From Guyanagaster necrorhizus (lineage: Eukaryota; Basidiomycota; Agaricomycetes; Agaricales; Physalacriaceae), in the NCBI RefSeq assembly GCF_019112545.1, contig NW_025064903.1, forward strand, positions 368,905 to 432,904: 64,000 bases of DNA. The letters run 5' to 3'. This document shows positions 11,370 to 24,399 of the stretch, piece after piece (position 1 is the first letter of the stretch; every line of letters starts with the position of its first letter). The notes under the pieces are model-generated. The model was not told where the DNA came from. It saw only the letters and a program-made list of their open reading frames with translations, and did no database searches. The position numbers and the translations under genes were made by a program.

Positions 11370-14300
11370 CCCATCTTTTACTTCCTCAACCTTGGTCTCC
11401 AGTCTGAGGCCTTCTTCTTCCTTCTGTAACTCTGTGATCTGTATCTGGATGTCTTCCCTGATGCATTTGTTCTTCTTCTGTGGACAGTCCCATGCCATAT
11501 GGCCTTTCTAGCTACAATTGAAACACTTGCCCTCCTTCTTGAGCTGATCCACATCCATTTGCTTACCCATTCTGGTAAATGTCATGCCTGTAATGGTTTT
11601 CTTCTCACTGTAGGAGAAAGTTGAGGTTGAGCCACCAAGCTTGACAGACATAGTCAGATTGGAGGTGAATTTCATGCCTTGTGTCTGATTCTTCTACCCT
11701 TCTGACAGGATTGTTTGTTTGACCTTCTGTCACTGTTTCTCCTTGTATATATTGATAATACACTTCTTCCATACATCATACCCCTTCAGGATGTTCTCAC
11801 TGATATCCAAGATCATCCTTAGGTAGGATGCTGATGCCTCTATCTTCATGTATTTGATCATTTGGCCAGAGTCATCAATATCATCATGAACCCCAGTGAG
11901 TTTGCTGAGTTATTCCAACTCATTGAAGTATTCTGTTATCAGTTTGTCTCTCATCTTGTAGTCCTTCATTTTCTGCTTATGCACTTCTTGCATAGCAGGG
12001 TCCATAAATTTATTGATGACCATTTGTTTGAACACTGGCCATAAAGGCAGCCAGTGATATTATCACATGGTTGACCAAAATATGGGGAATAAAAGCATCC
12101 ACCATGTTTTTGCCTTATCTTCCATGTGAGTGGAGGCAAATGTGACCTTGTACATGCTGAGGATGAAGTATGAGATGAAGACTTGAAAGTACTAGTTGCA
12201 ATCAGTTAAAAACTGGTCAATGTCATTAGAGGCCCTTTTAAAAGGATGCAGTTTGTAGACCAAGTCAGGCTTGCAGTTGAGAATGGTGGCATCAGCTGCA
12301 AGCATCATCATAGGATTCAGGATCCCATCTAAGAGCAGGATGTTCCAAGATGTTGGAGGCCCTGAGAAAGAATGAAGGGAACTATCATTGGCAATAGAAC
12401 TTTCTGGTGGCTATGCCTTTTTTTGCATGATTTACCCATTTTGGATTGTGAATCCAAGTTCTACTGCTTCAAGGTCATCTTTTTTGGGCTCAGAGGCTTG
12501 TCCTCTTGGGGTGAGAGCTGATTCACTGCCTTCAGCTTCATCTGGCAGAGGCTGTTCAGCAAAAGGTCAGTGCATTAGTTGAGCCCATGGATTCTGATAT
12601 GGGTTCCTCAGCCATGGTTGGCTTTGAGTGAGCTGAGATGCTGTGCTGTAGACAGCCAAGGTTGTGAATGTATATTGAGATGATGTGGTTTGAATTGAGG
12701 GTGTCATGTATATGGCTCTGCTTGATGCTACACTCAGTATTCATAGCCTTGGAGTTATATTGAACTTTGACTTATATGTCAGTAGTGGTGCTAGTTGAGT
12801 TCCTAAATGTTTCTTATTATAAATATAAATGGCTTGCTTGGTAGCTGCATATTGCAAAATATCTGTGTGCTCGACTCTGTTGGTGGCAGTATACCTTTGT
12901 CCTATAGGTAACACCAACCAGATGTCATCCATCTATAAGGTGGCTGCCCCTTCCTGGTACAGCCATAAAAATTTGCTCTAGCACTTCTTCTGCATCCTCC
13001 TTGCCAATTCTTCTTCTGTTGTTCATTATATAAACATACTCTCTCACTCAGACAGAGGGTCCCTCCCCTCTTCCTCATCAGATCCTTCTTCATTATTTAT
13101 CTCACTCTCATCCCCCTCGAGGAGAAAACTGTTATATGGATTGTAGATGTCTGGAATATTCTAGTCATTGCTGCTGGATGCTGGGGCCAGTATCACTGAG
13201 TCTAGAGTGAGGAGGAGACTCTTGTCCTCCTCACTGCTGCTTCTTAGCATTATGTCTTGCTACTTCTTTCACCATTGCTCTGCAATATTGGCAGAAGTTT
13301 CAATAGAATCTGGATCAGAGAAAGAGAGCCACAAAGCATCTGTCCAGAAATCATCTGATTTCTCTGATAGAGTTGATATGCTCCTCATCTCTTCTGATGT
13401 CACCATCCTCATCTTGAAGGTGGTCTCCTTGATCTGAGATATCATCTGTGTTGGTGATTGAGTTGGTCTCATAGGATAATAAGCAGTCATCATCAAGGTT
13501 GAGTGATGCTCATCAGTGGATGTTGTCCACATAGATGATGCCTTCAGGGGGTACTGCTCATAGGTCAGACTCAGAGGGGGTGGAGGTGCTTGGCTCCCAG
13601 AACAGAGAGTTGGGGATACTGTTGGTGGTGGTGGCAATGAGGGTGTTGGTACCAGGGCTTCCAGAGCTCCTTCTTCAATCTGCCACATCTCTTGATCAGA
13701 GATAGCATCCAAAGAGAGCATTCTCTCAGGCTGTTTCATACTCAACACATGTTTGCTTCTGGAAGTACTCAGTGAGGATGTTGAGATACTGTACTTTGTC
13801 CCTTGGGGAAAGGACCAGGTCAATGGCCTTGGCTGGTTATACTGGGCTTGGTGAGCCCTGTGTGCTTCTTGCTCTGTGAGCCTTGCAGCATCTCTGGTGC
13901 TGCTCTATTTGCTCAACTTCCCAAATGGCAGCCTGCTAGTACCACCACTCATGCTGTCATTGGCAAAGTATATGTTATCAGTTCTGATGATGCCTGTTCT
14001 TTCTCCTTCACTGTCAGTGCTCTGGTTTCTCATATAGAGCTCTCTGGATATAGACTCTCCACTTTCTTTCAGCATCATGTATAGGAATCTGTGGCTGTTG
14101 TCTGAAGAGGAACTTCTACTCCTTTGAGCCACCCCAATGGCATCAAAGGAGTCTCTGGCATGGCATCTAATGCCAGGCTCAGAGGTTGTAGTTGAGGAGG
14201 TTGCTCTTATCATAGGAATGTGGCTGGTGACATCTGTGGGCTTGACTCATGGGATTGGTGTGTTGGGCCTTGGTCTTTGAAACTCTGTAGCCTAAGAGTT

Positions 14301-14491
14301 CTCATCATTTTGGATGACAGCTGTTGAAGGTCAGAGTAGATACTAGTGCTGTATTTCTTCTCTAAAATGCTCTTCAGGTGAGCTCCTAGAGATGGTTTCA
14401 GGTATGGATCCTTCCATGAGCTGAGAGGACTGTCAGACAGAGAGAGGAATGTTGTGGAAGAGGAGGTCAGAGGTGATGTTTTATAGTACAT
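11370..14491 (-). pseudogene. copy A Gag and upstream leader ORF
   Basis: Gag runs from about 13,090 to 11,370. Its N-terminal block is GQRYTATNRVEH (12,932 downwards) and its C-terminal zinc knuckle near 11,550-11,490 has CFNC...HMAWDC with a TAG inside the knuckle. Upstream, 14,491-13,100 holds a further reading rich in Ser, Thr and Pro (SLPPPPTVSP), open for 184 codons at 13,823-13,269. The same leader exists in copy C (26,667-26,377), so it is a family trait rather than chance. Its function is unknown. Confidence 0.65.
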
Positions 14492-14711
14492 GATGAATAT
14501 GCTGGAATTCTTGATAATGTCTGATTACCTAGATGATGATTGATTGGCATCTATAGCACAACTGTATAATCACCAATAATCCTAATAAGGTTCTTATAGT
14601 AGATGTGAGGAGTTCAAAGAACTTGTGAGTGAAGTTCAGATCAGATGGATTGAGGTCAATAGGAGGCATTCAGTTTCTCAGCACAACTGAGTTTGAGAAA
14701 GGGAAGCTAAA

Positions 14712-14926
14712 AGCTTCAAGCTAATTCTTAAGCCCAAATGACATGTGACTTAAGCACATGATAAGCTGATGCTGCTTTGCATTTGGGCAGTCACATCAGA
14801 GTCTACTATATGTGCTTGTTTGGCTTTATGTCTCAAGGTCTTTTGATTAGCTCAAAATAAGATAATGAAGAATAAACTTTAGCTCAAAGCTGGGGATACT
14901 ACAGTAAGAGCTATGCTATTTATATA
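14712..14926 (-). promoter_or_regulatory. copy A TATA box, inferred RNA start and self-complementary primer site
   Basis: On the minus strand TATATAAATA occupies 14,926-14,917. Thirty-five bases downstream of its first T the LTR carries AGCTTTGAGCTAA (14,891-14,879). Immediately inside the LTR the element carries TTAGCTTGAAGCT (14,724-14,712), which pairs with that segment at 11 of 13 positions. The two exceptions are one CA/TG dinucleotide, compatible with a lost CG. No tRNA-like TGG primer site follows the LTR. The arrangement fits Tf1/sushi-type self-priming, in which the RNA 5' end folds onto the primer site; the transcript start is inferred from TATA spacing only. Confidence 0.55.
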
Positions 14927-15197
14927 CTAGTCATCATCCATACTAAAGATATAACTATCTTATTGTGCATCTTGGCATTATAGAGTGTTTTATCCAGTGT
15001 TATTAAGCTACCTACAAAAGGGTATTGTCTGTTGCTGAGTGGTTACTGTCATGTTGAAGGACAATGACCAACTGGGCATGTTGTACTGACTAAGCCCTGG
15101 TCCCACAGTCCTAAGTGCTGGTTAGACACTCTGACTAAGCAAAAAATAGGGGTCAATCCCTCAAATAAAAAGGTGAAAAATAGGAAAAATCATAACA
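14726..15197 (-). repeat. copy A 5' LTR
   Basis: On the minus strand the LTR starts TGTTATGATTTTTCC and ends next to the primer-binding region at 14,712-14,725. The left terminal TG is changed (TCTTAAG instead of TGTTAAG on the plus strand). Many differences from the partner LTR are CA in one copy against TG in the other, as expected if an ancestral CG lost its cytosine on opposite strands. Confidence 0.9.
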
Positions 15198-15202
15198 AAC
15201 TT

Positions 15203-18200
15203 AGAATACTAGCAGAGGTATGAGAGAGCACTGATGATGATAGGCATATGGTTGAGTACTTAAAAATGAGAGTGTCATTTTCATACATCAAGATGATCTC
15301 TGATATAGGAACCAATATGCTGAGAGAATATGATGCATGGAAAGCAAGAGTCATTGAAATAAACAAAGAGAGAATGCAACAGAAGGTGGCTAGTGCAGGA
15401 ATTATGGTCAATCAGAAGAAGATGGGATTGACAAACAACAGGAAGCCCAACAGTGAAAATTTCTTGGCAAAAGCCAGCACTTCATTCATGCTCTCCTATA
15501 CTGCACAGAAGACAGAGACAGAAATGACTTATACCAGCAGCAGAAAGCCAATAGATATTGATCACCTGAAGAAGGAAGGCAAGTGCTTCAACTGTGGACA
15601 GAAAGAGCATATGTCTCAGGACTATCTAAAGAAGAAGTGAACTAGGAAAGAAATTCAAGCACAGATCACTGAGCTACAGAAGGAAGCTGATAGAATCAGA
15701 GATGACAGAATGGGAGAAGAGGAAGTAAAAGATGAAGCTGATGAGTGAGTGATTCCACTTGATCAGCCAAAGGACTTAATGATGTGTCACAAGTAGTCAT
15801 GGGTCAGACTCATATGCCTTCTGTAGATACTATTATTTATATGCATTCAAATATACCCCAAGTTTCCTCAACTGCTACCATACCTAAGAAATCACACAAG
15901 AAAAAAACTCAAACACTCATGAGCTGAACAAGAGGAGAGGCTCCTGTGGGCTGGTTAAAGCTGTTTGAATCTGAATAGACCTGGCATGCCATTAGAGAAG
16001 CACAAGATGAAGAAGGAGCAGCCACCATTCTGAGAGGATAGATTCACCATACTCAAACAAGAGAAATTGACAAAGAACTAGTATGAGGAGTTAAAGAAGC
16101 AGGGTGAAAGAAGGCTCTAGAGTGGTTGGATGAGCTGCAAGAGCCTAAGAAATTTATCTGGTGGCAGAAGATATACAGATGAGACTTAATGATGAAGGCT
16201 TAGATCCAAATGCTTACTGACCAAGGGATCTTCACAGTAATGGCCCTGATCAATAGTGGCTGTACTGGAAGCTTGATTAATAGAGCTTTTATCATCAAGC
16301 ACTACCTTCCAACTAAAGCCATGGCAGCCTCAATTCCCATCTACAATGCAGATGGAACCAAAAACTAAGCAAGATCTATCATAGAGTTTGTGAAACTCTG
16401 ACTCACAATTAGGGACCACTCTGAATGAATTGACTTGGCCATCACAGAATTAGAGACCAAGAATCTCTTCCTTGGATATGATTGGTTGATCTAACATAAT
16501 CTGCTCATCAATTGAAAAACTGGCCAGATCACATTCATTTAGTGCTGCTGTCAGAAAACACCTTTCATTCTCTCTAACACCAACTCTGATGACTAGTGGG
16601 ACAAAGAGATGGATGATAAAGAAACCATTCTTGCCATCAATATGGATTTGGCATTATACATTCACAGGATGCATTACACTAATGACCTAGCAGTGAAGGT
16701 CCATGAAAAGAAAGAGAAAAGGACATTCAAAGAGATGATCTCTGAATGGGTCAGAGATTATAAAGTCCTGTTCACAAAAGAAAGCTTCAACAAACTTTCA
16801 GTCCCCAAACCCTGGGACCATGCCATTGAACTGGTTCTGAATGCTAATGCCAATCTTGACTGTAAAACATACTCTCTCAGTCATCTCAAACAGCAAGAAC
16901 TTAACAAGTTCCTCAAAGAAAACCTCTTGAGCAGATGTATTTGACCTTCCAAATCTCTTATGGCTTCTCTCTTCTTCTTTATCAAAAAAAAGGACAGAAA
17001 ACTTTAGCCTATTCAGAACTATCACAAACTGAATGAGATGACTATCAAGAACTAATATCCTCTGTCCCTCATCTCTGAACTAATGGACAAGCTCTGAGGT
17101 GTGTGATATTACACCAAATTGGATGTCAGGTGGGGATATAACAACATAAGGATTAAAGAGGAGGATGAGTAGAAGATAGCATTCCAGATGAATTGAAGGT
17201 TGTTTGAACCTATAGTGATGTTTTTCAGTCTAACTAACTCACCTGTAATCTTTCAGTGGATGATGAATGATATCTTCAAGAATCTTATCACCACTGAGAA
17301 AGTAACTATCTATTTAGACAACATTCTAATCATGTTCAAAGATCAAGGGGAGCATCAATGACTCATGCAACAAGTCTTTGACCTTATGAGAAAACATAAA
17401 TTATTCCTCAAGGCCAAGAAGTGCAAGTTTGAGATGCTGAAGATAGAATACTTGAGGGTCATTATCAGTGAAGAAAGTATACAGATGGACCCCATCAAGG
17501 TAGCTGAAGTGGTTGAGTGGCCAGAACTGACAAAGAAGAAGGAACTCCAATCCTTCCTCAGATTCATTAATTTCTACTGACAGTTTATTCAGGATTACAG
17601 CAAGATTGTATGACTAATGATGTAGCTCACTGGCAATATCCCTCTGACTTGAGAGCTCACTCAGCAGTCTTTGACAACCTTAAATGATGACTAGCCAAAG
17701 ACATAATATTAGCTATTCTGATGCAAGATGGGTGATTCTGGATAGAGGCAGACTTGAGCAAGGGAGTGATAGAAGCAGTGTTATCACAGAAGCAGGAGAG
17801 AAAGTGGAGACCAGTTGCCTTTCTCTCAAAGACCTTGACTATTACTGAATGAAAGTATAAGATTTATTACAAAGAATTGTTGGCCATCATGATTGCTTTC
17901 ACCAAATGGCAACACTACCTAATCAGAGCCACACAGACCTTTGAAGTGTGGATGAATCACCAAAATCTGTGATACTTCTGACTCTCACAAAAGTTGAACA
18001 GATGATAGGCTCAATAGGTAATGGAACTTTCCAAGTATCAATACACCTTACATCATAAGGCAGAGGCAGCAAACAAAAAGGCTGATCTATTGAGTTGCTG
18101 AGCAGATCATGATCAGGGAGAAGAGGATAATAAGGGGGTGGTACTACTAAAGCCTAAACATTTCAGAGTGATGATTATGCCACTAGAGAAAGAAATACAT

Positions 18201-19665
18201 GACTGAATCAGAAGTACAATCCAGCAACTGAATCTGTAAGACCAAGGGATTACAATGTCATTAAACCATGAATAGGAGATCACAAGACAAAATGACCTCC
18301 TCCATTATGATGAATAACTCTATGTTCCTCACAGTCCAGCACTATAAGGCAAAATTATCACATTCAGTTATGACTATATGATGGCAGATCACTCTGGAAT
18401 CACTAAGACAAAGGAATTGGTGTTATGGAATTACTGGTGGCTGAAGCTCAGTCAGGATATTGAAAAGTATGTCAAAGGGTGTAAAATATGCTAACACACT
18501 AAGACTTCCATACAAGCCAAACCAGCACTCCTACACCCAAATAAAATCCTGACACAACCCTGGACTCACATCTCCATTGATATAATTATCCAACTACCTA
18601 AATGCAGGAGATATGACATCATTATCATCATTGTCAACCACTTCTCAAAATCTATACTACCAATCACCTGCTCAACTAAGCTTTCATCTGAGGGGTGGGC
18701 TAAAATCTTCAGAGATGAGGTGTATGCAAAATATAGTATGCCACAGATAGTAATTTCAGATTATAGACTACAATTTGTATTGAAGTTTCTGGATGACCTA
18801 TATTGACTACTCCATATCTGCAGTAACACCTCAACCACCTATCACCCACAAACTGATGGGCAAATAGAGTGCATCAATCAAGAAGTCAAGAAGTATCTAC
18901 AGATATTCATCAATTATTAACAAAATGATTGGTCAGAATAGCTAGCTCTCACTGCATTCCAACACAATAACTACATCCATTCTGCCACTGACAAAACACT
19001 ATTCTTCATCAACCATAGCTGACACCTTCTTGTATCCTGGACTTTCTGCCACTATGCCTCAACACCCACCTCAACTGACTTTGCTGCTAAAATGGCAAAG
19101 ATCCACCTTAAAACAAGAATGACACTGAAGAAGGTAGTAGCCACTATAAAAACTCAGTATAATAGACACTGCTGTCCTGCTCACAAATATGTGATCAATG
19201 ATAAGATTTGGCTTAATACATCCAACCTTTATCTACCCCACTCTAAGCAAAAGCTCACAGACAAATGAACCAGCCCCTTCACTATTCTCACAAAAGTCAG
19301 TGCATTAGCATATAGACTCCATATTCCATAATACTGATGCATACACCATACCTTCAATGAATCCCTACTCACACCTTACATTGTGCTGACCTTTCTGAAT
19401 CAGGAATGGCCATCTCCACCATTCTCCAATCTGATCGACAATAAAAAACATTATGAAATTGATCACATTTTGAATCACAAAATCATCAAGTTAAGATATG
19501 AGATGGAGATATAATGACAACAACAGACTATCTAGTCAGTTAGAAGAGATATAGACTGGAGTCCAACCAATGGGTCAATGAGAAATGCATGGATGCAGAT
19601 GAAGCCATTTACAACTATCAGCTATCTCTAAATTAAGCCATCAGGACAATAGTTTTAAGAAGAGA
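15203..19665 (+). pseudogene. copy B gag-pol (decayed)
   Basis: Order of domains seen: Gag C-terminus with a zinc knuckle (CFNCGQKEHMSQDY at about 15,588-15,630, last Cys replaced by Tyr); retroviral-type aspartic protease with NSG instead of DSG at about 16,254; a linker segment open from 16,609 to 16,944; reverse transcriptase (YTKLDV at about 17,110; YLDN instead of YLDD at about 17,310; FLRFINFY at 17,560); RNase H and integrase to about 19,100; and a chromodomain remnant at about 19,430-19,660 (ESNQWVNEKCMDADEA). Dozens of stops interrupt it, many of them TGA. No CG dinucleotide occurs between 16,201 and 17,160. The element cannot encode an active polyprotein. Confidence 0.8.
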
Positions 19666-19995
19666 GTAATATTATAATTTTTCATCTTTCTCTCTCTTTT
19701 TACTCTTATTCATGCTTAGTCAAAGTATCTACCCAAGCACTTAAGATTGTGGGACCACCTTAATCAGCACAAAAGCCATTGTCTCTTGACATGTAGTAAC
19801 ACCCCAATAATAGGACAATTCTCTCTTTGTAGATAATTATGATAATGAAAGATAACAAACACTATACTATAAATAGACACAATTAGTAGTACTACAATTA
19901 GTTGCAAGTCAAACAGTATATAAGTAGCATAGTCAGCACTCTATATCCCTAGTCTCAAACTATCTTTTATCCTACTATTTCTATTCAAGTCAACC

Positions 19996-20465
19996 TGTTA
20001 AGCCCAGGTTACACGTGACCTAAACATATGGTAAAATAGTGCTGTCTCATGTTCAGACAGTCATGCTATAGTCCACTACTTGTATTATTTGGCTCTATAT
20101 GACAAGATCATTCAAAAGACTCAAGATGAAGTAGTGTAAGAGTAAACTTTAGCTTGAAGCTGGGGATACTACAGCAAGAGCTACACTACTTATACACTAG
20201 TTGTCATCTGTTCTAAAGATATAACTATCTTATTATGCATCCTAGCATTATAGAGTGTTTTGTCCAGTGTCATTAAGCTACCTACAAAAGGGTATTGTCT
20301 GTCATTGAGCAGTTACTGTCACATCAAAGGACAATAACTAACTGAGTGTGTTATGCTGACTAAGCTCTGGTCCCACAGTCCTAAGTGCTGGTTAGACACT
20401 CTGACTAAGTGAAAGATAGGGGTTAGTTCCTTAAATAAAAGATAAAAGTTGGAAAAATCATAACA
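19996..20465 (-). repeat. copy C 3' LTR
   Basis: The plus-strand view starts TGTTAAGCCC and ends AATCATAACA, so both terminal dinucleotides are intact. The purine tract of the minus strand lies directly next to it (reverse complement of 20,466-20,483). Confidence 0.9.
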
Positions 20466-20479
20466 TTACCTCTTCCTTA

Positions 20480-23400
20480 AGACCATCATCTCAATGGCTT
20501 AATTTAAGGATAATTCATAGTCTTATATGGCCTCTGCAGCATCCATCTATTTCTCATTAACCCACTAGTTTGATTCTGGCCTGTAGCCCTTCCAGCTAAC
20601 ATAGTTTGTGGTTTAATACTTGATCAATTTTATAGTGCTCTTTATCATTGATCAGGTTAGATGATAGTGGAGAGGGCTGTTCCTGGTTTGGAAAAGCTGG
20701 TGCAATGTATGGTATCAATAATGTCTCATTAAAGACATTGTGTATTTTCCAGTGGGCTGGAAGTTGCAGTTTATAGATGGACTTGCTGATTTTTTCAAGA
20801 ATTGGGAAAGGGCCTATGCACTTATCAGCAAGTTTTTGTTTTGGGCACAGCAGATGTAAGTCCATGGTGTCCAGCTAGACTTTGTCATTGATGCTATATT
20901 TGTAGCTGGATCTGCAGTGTTTATCATATTGCTTCTTCATAGTGGTTGCTGCTTTTTCAAGGGCCACATGGGTTTCATCATAGATTTTTATCATCATTGA
21001 TGCAAAATCAGTGGAGGCAGGCATTGTGATATAAAGTCATTCAGTTTGGACAATGTTGAGGTGTTGCTCATAGTTTACAAAGAATGGGATTTTTCCAGTG
21101 GTGAAGTGGACTCTGTTGTTGTATTAGAAGGCAGCCAGTGCTAACCACTCTATCTAATTGTCTTGCTGATAATTGATGAATAGGCAGAGATACTTTTCCA
21201 CCTCTTGGTTTGTCCATTCTGTCTGGCCATCTTTCTGGAGGTGATAGGCAGTTGATGTGTTTTATTTAATGTTGAAAAGTCAGTATAGGTTGTCCAAGAA
21301 CTTAGATACAAACTGAGGACCCCTGTCTGAGATAATGACTTGGAGTATTCCATATTTGGCATAAACCTCATCTCAGAGGACCCTTGCCCATTCTTCTGAT
21401 GTTAATTCTGTTGAGCATGTGATCAGAATGATCACTTTAGAGAACTGATCGACTATGATGATGATGGCATTATAGCCATTATAATCTGAGAGTCCAGTGA
21501 TCATATCTACCAAAATGTGGGTCCATGGTGATGATTAAATCTCATTCAGGTGGAGCAGTGCAGTGCATGATTGAGTCAAAGACTTGCCCTGCTGGCAAGT
21601 CTTGCAGGCCTTTATATATTGTTTGATATCTTGGCCCATTTTAGGCCACCAGTATTCCCATAGTATAAGCTCTTTTGTTTTGGCAATGCTAGAATGTCAG
21701 GCAGTTGCATGATCATAACATGTGATGATAATTTCATCATGAAGTACCTAGTCTCTAGGAATATAGATCCATCTATTATAATGGATTATTCCTCCTTCTT
21801 TAGTCATTCTCTGCTCATGATTAAGTGGCAGAGCTACTTATTGGTCTTATTTGTGAGAATCACATGTGGCACTCTTAATGCACTCATGGATTTCTTCTTT
21901 CATTGGCATGATCATAGCTCAAAAGTGCTCAGGCTTCAATAGTATGACTCTCTTATTGTCACTTCCTTCTTAGTTGTGATCTGCTCTTCTGTTAAGCAGG
22001 TCCACCTTCTTGTTGGCAGTGCCTGCTTTATGATATAAGATGTACTCATATTCAGATAACTCTATCACCCATCAGGCTTGTCATCAATTCAACTTCTGGG
22101 AGAGTCAGAAGTATCAGAGATTTTGATGATCCATTCAGATTTTGAAGGCCTGAATAGATCCAATCAGATAATGTCACCATTCAGCCAGGGCAAGCATTAT
22201 TGTGAGCAACTCCTTGTTATAAATCTCATAGTTATATTCTGTGATTGTGAGTGCTTTGAATAGGAATGTGACTGGGCACCATCAGCCATCCTGTTCTTAG
22301 AAAAAGATGATGCTGATAGCATCCTCACTTGAGTCAGCTTCGATGTAGAACTTTCCATTCTGAGTCAGGATGGCAAGGACAACATCCTTCACTAAGCATT
22401 ATTTAAGGTCATTAAACATTGATTGTTAAGGGAGGCTCCAGATCCATAATGCATTACTGGTTAATTGTGTTATAGGCTGGACCACCTTGCTATAGTTGTG
22501 GATAAATCATCAGTAAAAGTTTGTGAATCCTAAGAAGGATTGTAATTCCTTCTTCTTGGTCAGCTCTGGCCATTCCATCACCCCTGCTATCTTGATGGAG
22601 TCTATCCTGATGCTTTCTTTGCTAATAATGACTCTGAGGTACTTGGTTTTGAGTATCTCAAATTTGCACTTCTCAGCTTTGAGAAACAGTCAGTGTGTTC
22701 TCATGAGGGTGAGTACCTGTCAAACCAGTTTCCAGTGTTCCTCTTTGTCCTTAGATATGATAAAGATATCATCCAAGTAGATAGTGACTTTTTCTGTGGC
22801 AATGAGATCCTTGAATATGTCATTCATCATCCACTGGAATGTGGCCAGCAAGTTGGTAAGTCCAAAGAACATGACTGTCAGTTTAAACAGTTGTTGGTTA
22901 GTATAGAAGACAGCCTTCCATTTATTGCCCTTCTTGATTCATACATTGTTGTACCCCCAACAGATGTCTAATTTCATATAGTATCAGATGCCATGGAGTT
23001 TATCCATAAGTTCAGAGATTAGAGGAAGCAGATAATGATTTTTGATTGTCATCTCATTGAGCTTCTGGTAATCTTGTACTAGTCTTAATTTCCCATCCTT
23101 CTTCTTAATGAAGAAGAAAGAAGAGGCCATCAGGGATTTTGATAGCCAAATTCACCTACTGGAAAAGTTCTCCTCTAGGAACTTATCAAGTTTCTGTTGC
23201 TCATTGTTGCTGAGCAGATATACCTTGCAGTCCAGGTTAGTGCTGGCATTGGGGACCAGCTCGATGGCATGGTCCCATGGCTTTAGGTCTGGTAACTCAT
23301 TGAAACTTTCTTTTTTGAACAAATTGTGATAATCTCATGCCCACTCTGGCACTATTTCTTCGAATGTTTTCTCTGCTTTCTCTTTATGGGCTTTTGCTGC

Positions 23401-24000
23401 TAGGTTGTTAGCATAGTGTACTGCTCAAATGTGTATAGCTTTTTGTAGGTCAACAGCAAGAATGGTTTTCTCATCTTCCATCTCTTCATCTCACTAATCC
23501 TTGGAATCTTCATCAGGCAATTTGAAGGGAATTTTCTGGCATCAACATCATGTGAATATGATGTGACCAGTCTTTCAGTTGATTAGCAGGTTATGATGAA
23601 TCAACCAGTCATAGCTAAGGAAAACTTCCTTAGAGCTGAGGTCAGTGACAGCCAGATTAATTCTTTCAGAATGATCACCAATAGTTAGCCTAAGTTCAAT
23701 AAATTCCATGATTGAACTGGCTTGGTTTTTTGTTCCATCAGCATTGTATACTGGAATTGAGGCTGTAGTAGCCTGAGTGGGGAGATTGTACTTGGTGACA
23801 AAAGCATAGTTGATTGAGCTGCCCATACAACTGCTATCAATTAAGGCTGTTATAATATGAATGCTTTGAGATATGAGTGTCTTGATTTGGGCTTTTGCCA
23901 GAAGGTCCTGTCCTGGGGTTTTGGCCCAGTAAATGAACTTTTGCAGCCCTCAGAGTTTGTTGAGCCATTCTAAGGCTCAACAGTGCTCTGCCTTCTTTAT
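20480..24000 (-). pseudogene. copy C pol
   Basis: Protease at 23,826-23,575 has DSS in place of DSG just upstream (MGSSINYAFVTKYN follows). The RT keeps YLDD near 22,780 and is followed by LQSFLGFTNFY near 22,530. RNase H and integrase follow. The integrase C-terminus is open at 20,865-20,596 (LLCPKQKLADKC, then a SKSIYKLQLPAHWKIHN-like tether), and a chromodomain remnant runs to about 20,480. Stops are frequent but fewer than in B. Confidence 0.75.
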
Positions 24001-24399
24001 TCCTTCAACTATTTCATTGATTACTTCTTCAGCCTGGGTCCTATGAACTCAATTCTTGAGTATGGCCCTTGCTGCAGCTTTGTCCTTTGCACCTTTGATG
24101 GCTTGCTAGGTCTATTCAGTATTGAATAGTTTTAGCCAGCCAATAGGGCTCTCTGCCCCTGTTTGGCCCATAGGCATTTGAGTTTTTTTTTTAAGTGATT
24201 CTTGTGTTTGAGTGGTAAAGTCAGGTATATTTGAATGCATGCATAATTTAGACATAGGTGGTACTACAGAGATAATATCAATCCATCTAGCATCTGTTTA
24301 TAACACACCACTCAATTTTTTGGCCAAGTCAGTGGAATCACTCACTGCTTGGCCTTGTCTTTTATCTCCTTGATCTTTGTCTCCAATCTGAGAGCTTCT

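Larger units (their letters stand above)
6988..15197 (-). mobile_element. complete chromovirus copy A inside gag of copy B
   Basis: Two LTRs of 472 bases each (6,988-7,459 and 14,726-15,197) bound the copy. The flanking five bases AACTT at 6,983-6,987 and 15,198-15,202 are identical, a perfect target duplication. Removing A with one duplicate joins the Gag reading of copy B. Coding parts run on the minus strand, right to left: leader ORF, Gag, protease, reverse transcriptase, RNase H, integrase, chromodomain. A purine tract lies next to the left LTR (reverse complement of 7,460-7,478). By hand count the LTRs differ at about 50 positions, of which only about three are transversions. Confidence 0.9.
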
